From assembly GCA_030248195.1 (NCBI GenBank), contig JASAND010028012.1, forward strand, positions 27,255 through 91,254: a DNA stretch of 64,000 nucleotides, in the 5' to 3' direction. The position numbers and the translations under genes were made by a program. Each line of letters opens with the position of its first letter. Within the stretch, counting starts at the first letter, position 1. The notes under the pieces were generated by a model. It was not told where the DNA came from and ran no database searches. It worked only from the letters and a program-made list of their open reading frames with translations. Origin of the DNA: Trissonchulus latispiculum (Eukaryota > Nematoda > Enoplea > Enoplida > Ironidae). This document shows positions 24,400-34,706 of this stretch, one piece after another.

Positions 24400-25427
24400 T
24401 CATGGGCTGGAGAATCCAGAGGTGGTTCCTCCAGAGGTACGTAGGCCACCCGAAAAGGAGTGCCTGACCGTTGACGAAGACTCACAGGTGTTGAGCGAGT
24501 CGTGATAGCGGTTGCCGTCGAGGAATCCGAATCGGATCCGAAAGGACGAAAACCACGACCTCGTCCTGAACCAGAAACACCGCCGAAAACGTCTGACTGA
24601 GAGGCAGACACACCAGGTCTCGCTGCCTCCGCTCCAACCACCGGGGATTTACGTGCTGACCAAGCGATGACGCTGGTCGCTTCGCCCTGGGATGATTCGA
24701 CCCGACGCAGTTTCGAGCCGAATCGTGTCGCGGGAGCCGTAGGTGCCGCAGATGTGGACGGGACCGCCGTTCCCATCAAAGTCCGGACGACGGACGGGCC
24801 CATCATCACATCACCAGTTGGGCGGGGCTCAGGAACCACGAAGGCGGACGGGTCTGGAGCCGATTGGGTCACGGCCCTTAGTCCAATGTCAAAGTGTCCA
24901 GGCCGCTTGCAAAGTCCCTCATGCTCACGCATGACCACGACCGGATTAAGTCCCTGCAGTTCCGCCAACTGCATTACCTGCATGAGCTCCGACTTCTGCT
25001 CCTTTTCGAGGAACATCGGGCCCATAATGGGTATGCCAGCTTTAACTCCACCGCGAGTGTAGAAGGTTTCCGGAAAGTTGTGATTTGTCTCGAAATATTT
25101 TTCAACTTTCGAGACTTTTTGTCTCGAAAGATTTTCAACTTTCGAGACTTCTTGAAAATATTTTGAGACATTTGATGAATTTGTCTAGAACATTTTTGCA
25201 CGCAAACATGCCAAATAAATACATGTTTCGAGACATTTTTCAAATATTTCTAGAAAGTTTTGAAATATTTCGAGACAGTTTCGATTTTCATTTTTGCAAC
25301 TTTCGAGACATTTGTTGACAACTTTCGAGTCGTTTTTTCTCAACTTTCCGGAAACCTTCTACACTCGCGGTGGAGTTGAAGCTGACATACCCATAAGCTG
25401 CGAAAAGTTCGTGTCCCCGACACTCAT
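24345..25427 (-). CDS. ORF2, first frame: N-terminal region, split by a MITE
   Basis: The frame starts at an ATG at 25425-25427, runs 11 codons, is interrupted by the MITE at 25028-25393, and resumes at 25025 (MGPMFLEKEQKSELMQVMQL). Dropping the MITE and one copy of its TAA duplication joins the two parts in frame. The resumed part shows a helical EKEQKSELMQVMQLAELQG stretch, then low-complexity Pro/Ser/Thr sequence, and GSGRGRGFRPFG. From about 24345 on, coding character moves to the other frame (a -1 relation). The frame stays open to 23910 but turns into a Val/Ile-rich shadow. No slippery heptamer was found, so the shift is more likely an indel or a splice than programmed frameshifting. 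Confidence 0.6.
25028..25393. mobile_element. MITE with TAA target duplication, inside ORF2
   Basis: 366 bp. Terminal inverted repeats of about 50 bp, starting TGGGTATG, pair with only two or three mismatches; the inner ends are GGTTTCCGGAAAGTTG and CAACTTTCCGGAAACC. The flanks are TAA on both sides (25025-25027, 25394-25396), the duplication expected of PIF/Harbinger-type elements. The interior is made of many copies of TTTCGAGAC and its relatives. It splits the LTR-element ORF2 after its eleventh codon. Confidence 0.85.
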
Positions 25428-25442
25428 TTCGTGTCTCAGTGT

Positions 25443-25619
25443 CAGCATCGGATGAACCGTCATCATGGTGGGCGACATGAGTCAAGTCCAATCTGATGCC
25501 AGAAAAGTCACAATCGATGGGATTCACAATCAGGAAAGATGACTTTCCAGACTGCGAAGAGTCATATTGGATGGACTGAACGGACCATGGGTCATGAGGC
25601 TCGATGACGACGCACTCAA
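25443..25619 (-). repeat. 177-bp block, copy 3 (upstream of ORF2, end of ORF1)
   Basis: Same block as 21968-22144. Here it encodes the last 30 residues of ORF1 and the non-coding gap to ORF2. Confidence 0.85.
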
Positions 25620-26489
25620 CTGGTTCGTTACTACGGGGGTGATGACACCCGCGGAGCTCCGTGATGGACTGGGCTGATGAGACGGTGAAGCCAACGCCTG
25701 AGTCACAACATCAAATGATGGGTCCCAAGACAGCCTATGCTGTGCTCCCGAATCCATGGCCCAATTGTTCAGTGCCGCCGTTCCAAGCGAGAACTCGTGC
25801 TCCAAATTGATTCCGAGATTCTGGAACACTGAATTGACCAGGTCGTCCAAAGGTGGCAATCCAGGCATCGCCGCAGCTCCCAGGGCCGTCATATCATCAT
25901 CAGATTCTTGTAGAGCCTGCCCACGGTCCGGGGACGAACCCAAGTCCATGCGCTCCTCAAGACCGATGACGGTCTGGTCATCGGGACTCGACTCAGAACT
26001 CTGAGGAGAGTCCCTCTGTTCAAATCCAAGTTCCCTCCAGCTCAATGTCCTGTTCAGTTCATCATTGAAGTTCCGTGTCTGAGCAGCTAGACCATCGGAA
26101 TGGTTGTCATCCAGAGAAACCAGGCTTGATGCTGCTGTCACAAATGCCGAGTCCGATGACGGACCCATTCCTGATGATTCCGGCTCAGATAATGTGGTCA
26201 GAGAACTGGAGATTGTTGGATCCAGAGAAGGGGCACTGCTTTTCCGAGCAGTCCCCGATGCCCAGCCACTCTTTTTCCTTCGCAGATCCGCTGTTGTGGC
26301 AGAACTGGACCGGGGGCGCATCCTCTGCACCGGTTCCCGGTCGTTGAACGACCCAGAATTCGCTCTCGACGTGGAGGGCTGACATCCCATACAGTCCAAA
26401 TGGGAGTCTCCACGATGCCCAGTCACCGAATAGGATTGGTGACGTAGTTCCCGTTCTTTCAAGCGTAAGCTTGCGCGCTTTTGATCCAT
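25530..26489 (-). CDS. ORF1 of the LTR element, Ser-rich, function unknown
   Basis: 319 codons from the ATG at 26489; the frame is open a few codons further but without another ATG. The protein starts MDQKRASLRLKERELRHQS. It is about one fifth Ser, with acidic patches (SLDDNHSDG, ESDDDMT) and a hydrophobic LPPLDDLVNSVFQNLGI segment. There is no zinc knuckle, transmembrane segment or enzyme motif. The final 30 residues are encoded by the 177-bp block, so the C-terminus may not be original. By position, first ORF after the 5' LTR, it could be a gag-type protein, but nothing in the sequence proves this. Confidence 0.5.
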   Translation of the reverse strand: MDQKRASLRLKERELRHQSYSVTGHRGDSHLDCMGCQPSTSRANSGSFNDREPVQRMRPRSSSATTADLRRKKSGWASGTARKSSAPSLDPTISSSLTTLSEPESSGMGPSSDSAFVTAASSLVSLDDNHSDGLAAQTRNFNDELNRTLSWRELGFEQRDSPQSSESSPDDQTVIGLEERMDLGSSPDRGQALQESDDDMTALGAAAMPGLPPLDDLVNSVFQNLGINLEHEFSLGTAALNNWAMDSGAQHRLSWDPSFDVVTQALASPSHQPSPSRSSAGVITPVVTNQLSASSSSLMTHGPFSPSNMTLRSLESHLS

Positions 26490-27084
26490 ATTGAGTTGCA
26501 CTCTCTTCTTTTTCTAAAAGGTCTTTTTGAAAATGACAATTAGTACAACGCAAAAATATTCTTAGGTACCCCAGAAAAGTACCGATGTATACGTATATGA
26601 ACAATGGTACAAAATACAACAAATTGATATAAATTGTGGTAAATAACAACTATTTTTGACCTGAGAGAGAAACAATTACCAAAATTAACCTAAAATGAAG
26701 GGGATTAGACAAGCAAAATCACCAACACAAATAAAAATGATCACCACAAAATTATTTGTTAATTAGGTAAGAACTTTGGAAAAAATTCCTATCTCAAGTC
26801 CCAAAAATAGCCTTAAACTAACTCACCCCAAAAATAGATGCTATATTAGAGCCTAATGCGGGTGAGACCCAGGTACACTATTTATACACGTATACAAACA
26901 GGAAGACCCTAGAGAAAAAAAATTCTCCGATTTTTGACCCTAGGGGGTAGGGTTTCCTGCCTAAGAAAATTGGAAAAAGTCGTGCGCTGAACGCGAAGAA
27001 CTACGGGGGGAACCCCAACGAAACTCAGACAAAAATAAAATAAAAATTTGAAAAATTTTACGAAGGGGTTCAGGCAAGAAATCC
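26490..27084 (-). other. LTR element leader region
   Basis: About 600 bp between the 5' LTR and ORF1, AT-rich, with no credible reading frame. It would contain the packaging and dimerisation signals if the element follows the usual plan. Confidence 0.4.
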
Positions 27085-27104
27085 CTGAGCTCCTGGCAGC
27101 CTAA
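27085..27104 (-). promoter_or_regulatory. Possible primer-binding site
   Basis: On the minus strand, just inside the 5' LTR, the sequence reads TTAGGCTGCCAGGAGCTCAG. TGCCAGGAG is complementary to the 3' end of leucine-type tRNAs ending CTCCTGGCA. The usual TGG is absent and there is an offset of several bases, so the call is weak. Confidence 0.3.
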
Positions 27105-27798
27105 TGTAGCGGGGCTAGTAGTTTAACGATGGATAACAGACCGACTACAGGAGACGGTCGGGACAGCCTCGCCAGACAATATACGCAGTAGATAATCCGA
27201 TCCTAAGGGCGAGATGACTCGCACTTTCACTCACTCAGAATTGAACTACCTACCTAGCAGGAGCTCAGTAAAGACTCAGCCTAACTAAATACACTTTAAT
27301 AAAGAACAGAATAACAAGTTATAGTTATTATAACAATACAATAATAAAATATAGGGATGATCCTCAGACACACAAACAAACACACAGAATGGTAGACTTA
27401 CAGTTACTGGAGCTGACGGGGGTCAGCCAACGTACCAATGCTCTGGGGAGAGCTGAGGGAGACACACAGAATATTTACAGTAAATGGGGGAGAATAGCAA
27501 TAGAAATAGCAAGCGCACGTAATGACAGAAATAACACAAGTGAAGGGGGGAAGCGAGTGTTGGGTTGGACCCTCCCACGAGCGCCCCCTAGTGGAAATTT
27601 CCCCCAATCACGTAGCTCCCAAAGTCACGAGGGGGGGGGAACCCACCCAATCCCACGCATACACGTTGGGGGAGCTACGTGACTTGCAAACGTGTCCCAG
27701 CCCAAGGTGATGTTGATATAGGAAGCCAAGCGGGTAGCTAGCCTAGCTACTACCGCCAGCAACGGAAAGGTTGACCATTCCAACCTTGATCCGTTACA
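27105..27798 (-). repeat. 5' LTR (694 bp)
   Basis: Partner of 17115-17858. Begins TGTAGCGGGG and ends GATCCGTTACA on the plus strand. As the upstream LTR of a minus-strand element it would carry the promoter. Confidence 0.88.
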
Positions 27799-28655
27799 AT
27801 AAGGGACAGCAGTTTCGGCTATTAAGGGACACTGGGGGGATAAGTAGGGACAATTCCGGGTATTAAGGTACAGCGTTAAATTGTAATTTTTTGGTTGCCT
27901 TCGATATTTTCGGAAATGCTGAACATTTTTCTTTCTTGAACCACATGTTGAAAATATTTCCTTCGACCTGTACAGGCTTTTTAAAGTCATGAGATCAAAG
28001 GAACTTGCCGCCTCTAAGCTAATATCGTGTATATTAACGGTTAAGGCAGCGCTCATTAGCTAATCCCATGTGTAATTTTGAGCTATTACAAAGTTAGGGG
28101 CTAAGGTGAAACCAAGATTACTGGTTAATCCCTATTTCGCTTAAAATGATAAAAGGCGGCAGGTTTCTTTGATCTTCAAATTTTAAAACTGCTATGCTGA
28201 ACGCAGGAAAATTGTTTAATTTTTGAAGTTGTTGAGTCTCAAATAGCATCTAGTCTAAGTCTTACCACATTAGACTGATTTTTAAATAATTCTGTTTTTT
28301 GCTTACTTGGCGAAAGTTGCATGCAGAATTGCCAATTCTATCTTGACACACAAAATCCTATGCTGTCCCTTAATACCCAGACCTGTCCCTTATTATCCTT
28401 GATGGTGTCCCTAAAAACCCCGTTTTGCTAAAAATATCAATCTTTTGCAAATTTATTGTTATATTCAAAGGAATTTTTAGTTGAGCAAAATAAGAATGGT
28501 ACAAATATATTTAGAACAAATTAAGCTTTCGTTTGATGTATAAATCATGGAATTTTGTTGAGTATTAAAGCAGACTCAATTGTTTAAAGTTGCATTTTAA
28601 TAAACTCTCATAAAATGCGAAGCGTTTTTGTCCCTTATTACCACGTTTTACCCTA
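27799..28655. mobile_element. TIR element, right part
   Basis: Completes the element begun at 16703. Near 27801-27885 there are four spaced copies of an AAGGGACA-like motif (TATTAAGGGACA, AAGTAGGGACA and variants). Near 28370-28425 three copies appear in inverse orientation (TGTCCCTTA). The end is CGTTTTACCCTA. Such subterminal motif arrays are typical transposase-binding regions. No transposase frame. Confidence 0.6.
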
Positions 28656-28690
28656 CTGTTGATCAACTGGGGAGTTGATAAACTGGGGGG

Positions 28691-28993
28691 CAGAGTTGGA
28701 TGCGAGTCTAAATTTTCAGACCCGACCGGGACCCGGGCCCGGATTACTCTCCCCCGACCTGTCCAGACCGGGATTCCGGATAACTTAATTCACCCACCTC
28801 CTAAGTTTTGGTGCCCGTGTTCGGTGCTATCATGACAGAAAATGCGTCATAAACACTACATAGCTTGGAACGTAGCTCTAGAACTCGATTACTTCACGCT
28901 TGAAAGGTTCTTTGTATTTTTAAACATCTATGCTGGTCTGGACCGGATGCTAGTAAAAGTCGTCCGCGGTACCCGGACCCGGAAGCCAACTCA
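28691..28993. mobile_element. Non-autonomous hAT-type element H2
   Basis: 303 bp. Left end CAGAGTTGGATGC, right end inverted TGAGTTGGCTTCC. The flanks repeat AACTGGGG (28681-28688, with two extra G before the element, and 28994-29001). GC-rich CCCGGG-type subterminal motifs lie on both sides. Confidence 0.7.
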
Positions 28994-29036
28994 AACTGGG
29001 GAATTAAAAGGGATGCGGTGGGGTGCGACTTATATT

Positions 29037-29038
<2 letters not shown>

Positions 29039-29100
<62 letters not shown>
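29039..29100. repeat. (TA)n microsatellite
   Basis: About 30 uninterrupted TA dinucleotides. Confidence 0.95.
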
Positions 29101-29101
<1 letters not shown>

Positions 29102-29766
29102 CATCATGAAATATAAAAATATAAGAGCAGAGAAAGAGTGGGACCAAACTGTAAATTATACCGTTAACAGTTAAGCAATCACTTTTGTATGGATTCCCTA
29201 TCAAAACTTCATGCACCCGTTATCAGTGTACCCAATAGATATTTCTGTTGTTTACCTAAACAGTCTTCTAATGTCTAATGCATGCCGTTACATTAATCAA
29301 AAGAAAACTGTGAAATGCAGAATGGAAAATGAAAAAACAAAAAAGCTGCATGAAATAATTTTAGTGCGGGATACAGAACTAGTGGATATCAGGTTTAGTT
29401 CAATTGTAGTTCATTAGTATTGAATTTTATGCAACAGAAACTACTATTGAACTTGAACTGTTGACTATTGAACTATTGAACCACTATAAGACTACTATTA
29501 GTGTTTTATGCAACAGGCCCCGGTAATCTTTGTGTCTCCCTCAGTATATATTACCAACTGACTGATCGTTTTATCAGTCACTTCAACTCTTTCTGATCGG
29601 CAAGTCTTCAAAATAGGCCAGTTATCTATTCAGAGGCAAATTGATTTGAGTAACCTGCCCAATTCTGGATTTTAAGACATTAATGAGACATCTGGAACGG
29701 CCCTTGCATGGGCCTTGGATCTACAGGAATGACATCAAACTATCATCATTTAGTTGTGATTTGGAT

Positions 29767-31683
29767 TAGAGTTGGGATCGGTTCCAATTTTCAAAACCGG
29801 TTCCGGTTCCGGTTCTAGAGTACCGGTTCCGGTTCCGGTTCCGGTTCCGGTTCCGGTTCCGGTTCTAGCTTCCGGTTCCCGGTTCCAAGTACAAAATTCG
29901 TAGTTGCATTTTAGCATTATTTAATATTGGATGCAGGCCCCCAGCAAGGGTTCTACAATCAAAATTATAAAGCAATACTGCAAAACAATTGGAATAGGTA
30001 ATGCGATAATAACCAACTGGGTTAAACTTTTTGTTTACTTAGAATTTTAAAGTTTTTGCCTTACCTTGAATTTGCTCCATTACAAATGCTGTTACTATAT
30101 GCACAACATACACTAAAACTTGTAAAAAAATTAAAACTTTAGTATGGTCGAGCAAATTGTTTCGATAATTCACGGTGAGATTCTACTGTGCATCTAAATG
30201 CAGACAGCGCCTTCTGAACAGAATCTTGTAAACTGCACAACGCTTCAGTAAAACATGCTGAGAATTGAGATATACTGGAGCTTAAATTTTTATTTCTATA
30301 GAAAGAGTACAGTGTCAGAAGCAAATAGTTTCCAAAACATTTAAATGCATTTAAAATATTTAAAAGCTGAAAGCCAAATTGGAAAGAAGAACATATATAT
30401 TAAAGTTATATTTAACGAGGAAATGTACAGTCGCTTGATTACACAAAATAGCTAACATTAAACAGATACTTCTACATGCTGTTCCATGATTTGAACTTTG
30501 ACTTTCGTCGCCGTTGCCGATAGCTTAAAAATAAGAAAATAAGTACTCAACTTTCGAAGTTTTCTACTCCTCTAAAATTTACTATTTTTTAAAAAAATGT
30601 TGCTTAAATCTTGCGTGCTGACAACACCACCTTCCATTTACCAATTTTCTGAGAAGATATACTCAATTTCCGACTACATCCCATCGAGCTCTCATCTTTT
30701 CTATGAGGTTAATATTCAAAAATGTAAGCTGGTTAAAAATTTCCTTCGGCGCTGTATCGTTCACGTCCGAACGAAAGTGTCCGTCTTTCATCAATTACAA
30801 TTGGAATTTTAGAACAGAAAATTTCAAAAATTCGTTAAAATTAATTTAGAGACATTTTCACAACTGCATTTTGTAATACACACAAAATTACTTAACAAAA
30901 TTTAAAAAACTCAGAAGCATGAAAACAAAAAATTACGAAATTCCTTCCAGAATAAAGGAAGTAAGTAGAAATTTTCCCTTACAATACATGTTCCTAATTT
31001 TTCAAGTATGTTTAACATTTAATTTTTGTCTTAACAGACGGGATGTCGCTAATGTTGATTCAAAGAAACATGTGAAATTTCTCTTAATTCTATGCCTCGG
31101 CTTCAGCAAAACCCGAAACGTGCCTCGATCGCCTGAAGAGGGGAAGCGGGGAGTTTGTGTCAACTTCAATGGAAGCTGAAGGTGTCGTTTTCAGTTTAGG
31201 CTCTAAATTTATTCTATGGAGTTTCAGCTTCAGTTTCAGTTCCAATAATTGTACCTTCATTTCACGTTTAGTTTGAAACTTTTAATTATTATCAGTCTCA
31301 TCCTACATATTTCGCCTTCAGCTCTAAATTTATTTAGTTTCAGTTCAAACTGAATTTTTAGTTTCAATTTCAGTCACTGGTTTGAAAAGACAATATGAAT
31401 GGCAAAAATTATAAATATTGTCTATAACGGTCTAGCGTTGTTCACTAATGCAATATATGTTCACTAATGCAACAGTGAATGGCAACCACGAAAACAAAAT
31501 TCAGCTTTTGCAAAATTTAAACTCCTGCAAAAAAATTAGTTCAAGCCCATTTTTAAGAGTGGAACCGGCCGGTTCCAAATCCTACCGGTTCCGGTTCCGG
31601 TTCTAAAATTCCTTCCGGTTCGGTTCCGGTTCCGGTTCCGGTTCCGGTTCCAACCGGTTCTAGTGGAACCGGTCCCAACTCTA
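29767..31683. mobile_element. Non-autonomous hAT-type element H3 with CCGGTT arrays
   Basis: 1917 bp with a perfect 8-bp duplication ATTTGGAT (29759-29766, 31684-31691). Ends: TAGAGTTGGGATCGGTTCC and, inverted, TAGAGTTGGGACCGGTTCC. The subterminal regions (29790-29885 and 31560-31675) are arrays of the hexamer CCGGTT. The interior is AT-rich with only short frames (30139-30324, 30597-30812, 30919-31179) and no transposase signature. Confidence 0.92.
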
Positions 31684-31691
31684 ATTTGGAT

Positions 31692-32834
31692 ACCACACAA
31701 TTTAAAACCTGTGCAACCTATAACGGATTAGGGTCCCTTACTCCAACTGCTTTCAGCGATTTGTAAGGACTACATTCTCAAAACAGCATATCTACTCGTT
31801 CTATGACTTCTGTCGACTTGGGAACGTTTTCACAAGACTTTTGGAGTCCTCAAGCTTAGTACCGGTAAGCACCTAACTATGACTGAACGTTTGACAAAAA
31901 TCAACAGATATATTTACTTTTACAACCACAATGAAAATATCATAGATCTTAATTCTTAAATCACAGCAAGTCAGCATAATACCTAAGGTTGTACATAAAC
32001 CAAACCACTACCTAAACTAGACAACTATTGATCTAATTTGGCGACATTACCAGGAGATGAGATTAAATGTTTGCTTTTTAAGACCTACTTTTATTTAACC
32101 TAATCCCTAATCTTCAGACTGCAACTGACCATTCACTTTACTAGAAAATCATAAAAACAACTCTGCAATACGTATGTATGTACCATACGGACACAACTTG
32201 CAAAGATTACGTATATACTTATCTTACAATACTTCAAAACTGTATCATACATACAGTAAACAAACAACCACTTATATAATAGAAATTGAAAATTTGCAAT
32301 TGAGTTGCAAAATCATTATCAAATAACGGCACAGATTTGGGCGAAATTGACTTTCTTTATCCTCAAAATACCATCAAATCCTGAGCCTGCAATCAGTATA
32401 GATGGTAAAAAATTTCTAAAGAACTAGAATCCATCAAAGAAATCCATGAATTACATTAATAAACGTAAAACCACCTACTTTAACAACTGCAAAAACAAAC
32501 TGCACACAGTATAGGTACATTTTATATAAAACTGAACAAAATATCGCCTGAATTAGACAACGCAAAATCACCACAGATAATTTCTGACTAAATTATTTCA
32601 ATTAAACAATTGGATGTGACCTGACCAGAGAAGCAACCCGAACCATGGAAACACTAAAATATAGAAGTATTACATATATATCGAATCTCCGTAACATCAA
32701 GACTAGATAATGATAGCAGGAACAAGCAGTGTAGTAGGGCCAAAACCAAGCTCTACTTACTTTGTTTCCGAATTCGTGAGGGGGACGGGTTATACGCCTG
32801 TGATACTTTTATTATTATGTACGCTTGATCCAAG
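31692..32834. other. Intergenic AT-rich region
   Basis: No gene, repeat pair or coding signal recognised. It lies downstream of the receptor gene on its strand. Confidence 0.5.
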
Positions 32835-33098
32835 GCCGCACCCAGGGGGGGTTCAAGGGGTCTAGACCCCCCCCCTTTTGGGATGACAAAATGGAAAATT
32901 TTTGCTATTTTTATGGCAAAAACAGCTATTTTTAAAAAATTTTCGCGCCTTCGGCGCGATAATTCACTTTATGCAAGAAATATACTGTTTTTGGGCAATA
33001 ATGCAAAAATTCTTCAACTTCTGGGGGACTCCGCCCCCAGACCCCCCCGTTGCGTTTTACCTTGTACCCCCCCTTTTCAAAATCCTGGGTGCTGGCCT
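32835..33098. mobile_element. Candidate TIR element of the GCACCCAGG group
   Basis: Left AGGCCGCACCCAGGGGGG and right CAAAATCCTGGGTGCTGGCCT are inverted, matching the ends of the element at 62236-62414. C-run and G-run tracts lie inside the ends. No target duplication was found. Confidence 0.5.
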
Positions 33099-33296
33099 GA
33101 ATAAAAATACACCAACATATATAAAATGTAGACTCCATCTTTTCATAGACAAATGGAATTCCCTGGTCAGGTCACACAATAATTCAATAATATATTAAAC
33201 TGATTAAAGCTGCAATTAAAACTATTTACATAATCAAACAGTTACAGCACACTACATAGGTATAGGTTGTTCGAAACTTGGTCTGAGTACTATAAC

Positions 33297-33678
33297 CAGG
33301 GTATTTTTTAGGGATTTTTTCCGGGGGGGGGGCTTCCCGGGGGGGGGGCCCCGGGCCCGGGGGGGGGGAAGAAATTTTCGGGGGAGGGGAAAGATCTTTT
33401 TGCAAAAATGAGCCAAAAAATGGTATTTTTTGGCGTATTTTGCATGGTGAAGCACAAAAAGTTCTCAAAAATGCCAGGATTTAAGGTATAAATAGCCATT
33501 TTTACGAAAAAATCTCCGGCGAAGCCGGAAAATTTTTGAAAATTTGACCATTTTTGGAAAAAATGTAGACCTCATTAAGGGGGCAGACCAAAATCCGGGG
33601 GGGGGGGGCGATTTCGGGGGGGGAAGGTCAATTTCGGGGGGGGGGGCCCGCCCCCCCTCCCCTGTAAAAAATACCCTG
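33297..33678. mobile_element. MITE CAGGGTATTTTTTA with 5-bp duplication
   Basis: 382 bp. Ends CAGGGTATTTTTTA and TAAAAAATACCCTG are perfect inverses. Flanks ATAAC/ATAAC (33292-33296, 33679-33683). Long G-runs sit beside both ends. No coding capacity. Confidence 0.75.
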
Positions 33679-33683
33679 ATAAC

Positions 33684-34706
33684 AAGTAGCTGCCTGTAAA
33701 GTTGTAAAAGTTGTAAGGCTGACTGGTAAAGAAGACTAAGCATATACAATATATACTTTACAATAAAGAAAATTTCTTAAAACTTAATTTCTTAAAACGA
33801 CATTACCGAGATCAAAAAATTCCAAATGCTTTCTGACACAAAGAATAACAAACAAGTAATCAAACACAAACAAAACAAATTTCAGTAATTCAAAAATGTT
33901 TCTCCGACGACAAGTAAAAAACCGAAATACTGGATAATTGCTATAGTTTAATCTAAACAACGGTACAACAGAAAAGAGACAGGATTGTGCTATCTTAAAC
34001 TAAATACATTTTTCCTTTTTTGTCCAAATTCCATTGTTTGTTTTTTCAAACCCGAGAACAAATGTATAAGTGAAAATTTATGGCACGAACCAAAGTTTCA
34101 AACCAATTTCAGATCTTAGGTTAACCAAACAGGGATTTCCCTAAAAACGCCAAATTTTTCCATTCACCTTTTTCTAGCGCAAAACTGGACACTAAAATAA
34201 AACCAATTATCAGAGACAAGAACTAAGCTAAAAAAGCAGAATCAGAAAAAAGCATGACCAAATCTGAGCAAGTCCAAATTCAAATGACAATATCAAGTCA
34301 AAACAAAGCGGAAATAAAATACGATAAGGAACATAATCCTGTTTCAAAGTTTCATAGGAAAAAAACTAAATGTCATGGCAGTTGTGGGCCTACCAAATTG
34401 GCGCATCGCGGCAAAAGAGAGAGAGAAATTGAGAATCAAAAATCCGATCCACGAAAACCAGGAAAATCACGCCAAGAAAATCTGCTCAACCGAGAGGAAT
34501 TTCCCCAAACTGGAAAAATTCCGGCAAAAACCAAAAAATCCGTGAAAAGAGCGACAGAGCGAAAAAGTCACAGGATTCGTAAGTAGTCAAATGGCACACA
34601 ATGTCGATACTGAAGAAGAGATAAATGAGATTTCTTCCGGGCGGATTGGCGAGAGCTCTTCACTAAGGGATTAGGATTATCCCAAATCCCCCCCAGGCTT
34701 CGGGGA
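33684..34706. other. Downstream region of the receptor gene
   Basis: No repeat pair was identified. The plus-strand frame at 34254-34586 is Lys/Arg-rich and lies opposite the expected 3'UTR; it has no family resemblance and is not called as a gene. No convincing polyadenylation signal was found close to the stop codon. Confidence 0.4.

Larger units (their letters stand above)
17115..27798 (-). mobile_element. LTR retroelement without pol, oriented on the minus strand
   Basis: 10.7 kb bounded by two LTRs of the form TGTAGC...TTACA and flanked by the 4-bp duplication ATAA (17111-17114, 27799-27802). The minus orientation follows from the ORFs and from a polypurine tract GGGGAGA abutting the LTR at 17859. 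The interior holds a Ser-rich ORF (26489-25530) and a long ORF2 in two overlapping frames (25427-22141). I looked for DTG protease, YxDD reverse transcriptase, RNase H and HHCC/DDE integrase on both strands and found none. The element is therefore either non-autonomous or built on an unknown replication protein. Confidence 0.85.

Noticed and set aside
25660..25700. Hammerhead-like CTGATGAG core
   Set aside because: The GAAA strand and flanking stems are absent.
28842..29174. 110-codon frame running through the (TA)n tract
   Set aside because: The C-terminal half is translated microsatellite, and the start lies in a hAT-type element.
34254..34586. 110-codon plus-strand frame, Lys/Arg-rich
   Set aside because: Lies opposite the receptor 3'UTR, low complexity, no motif, no promoter or splice context.
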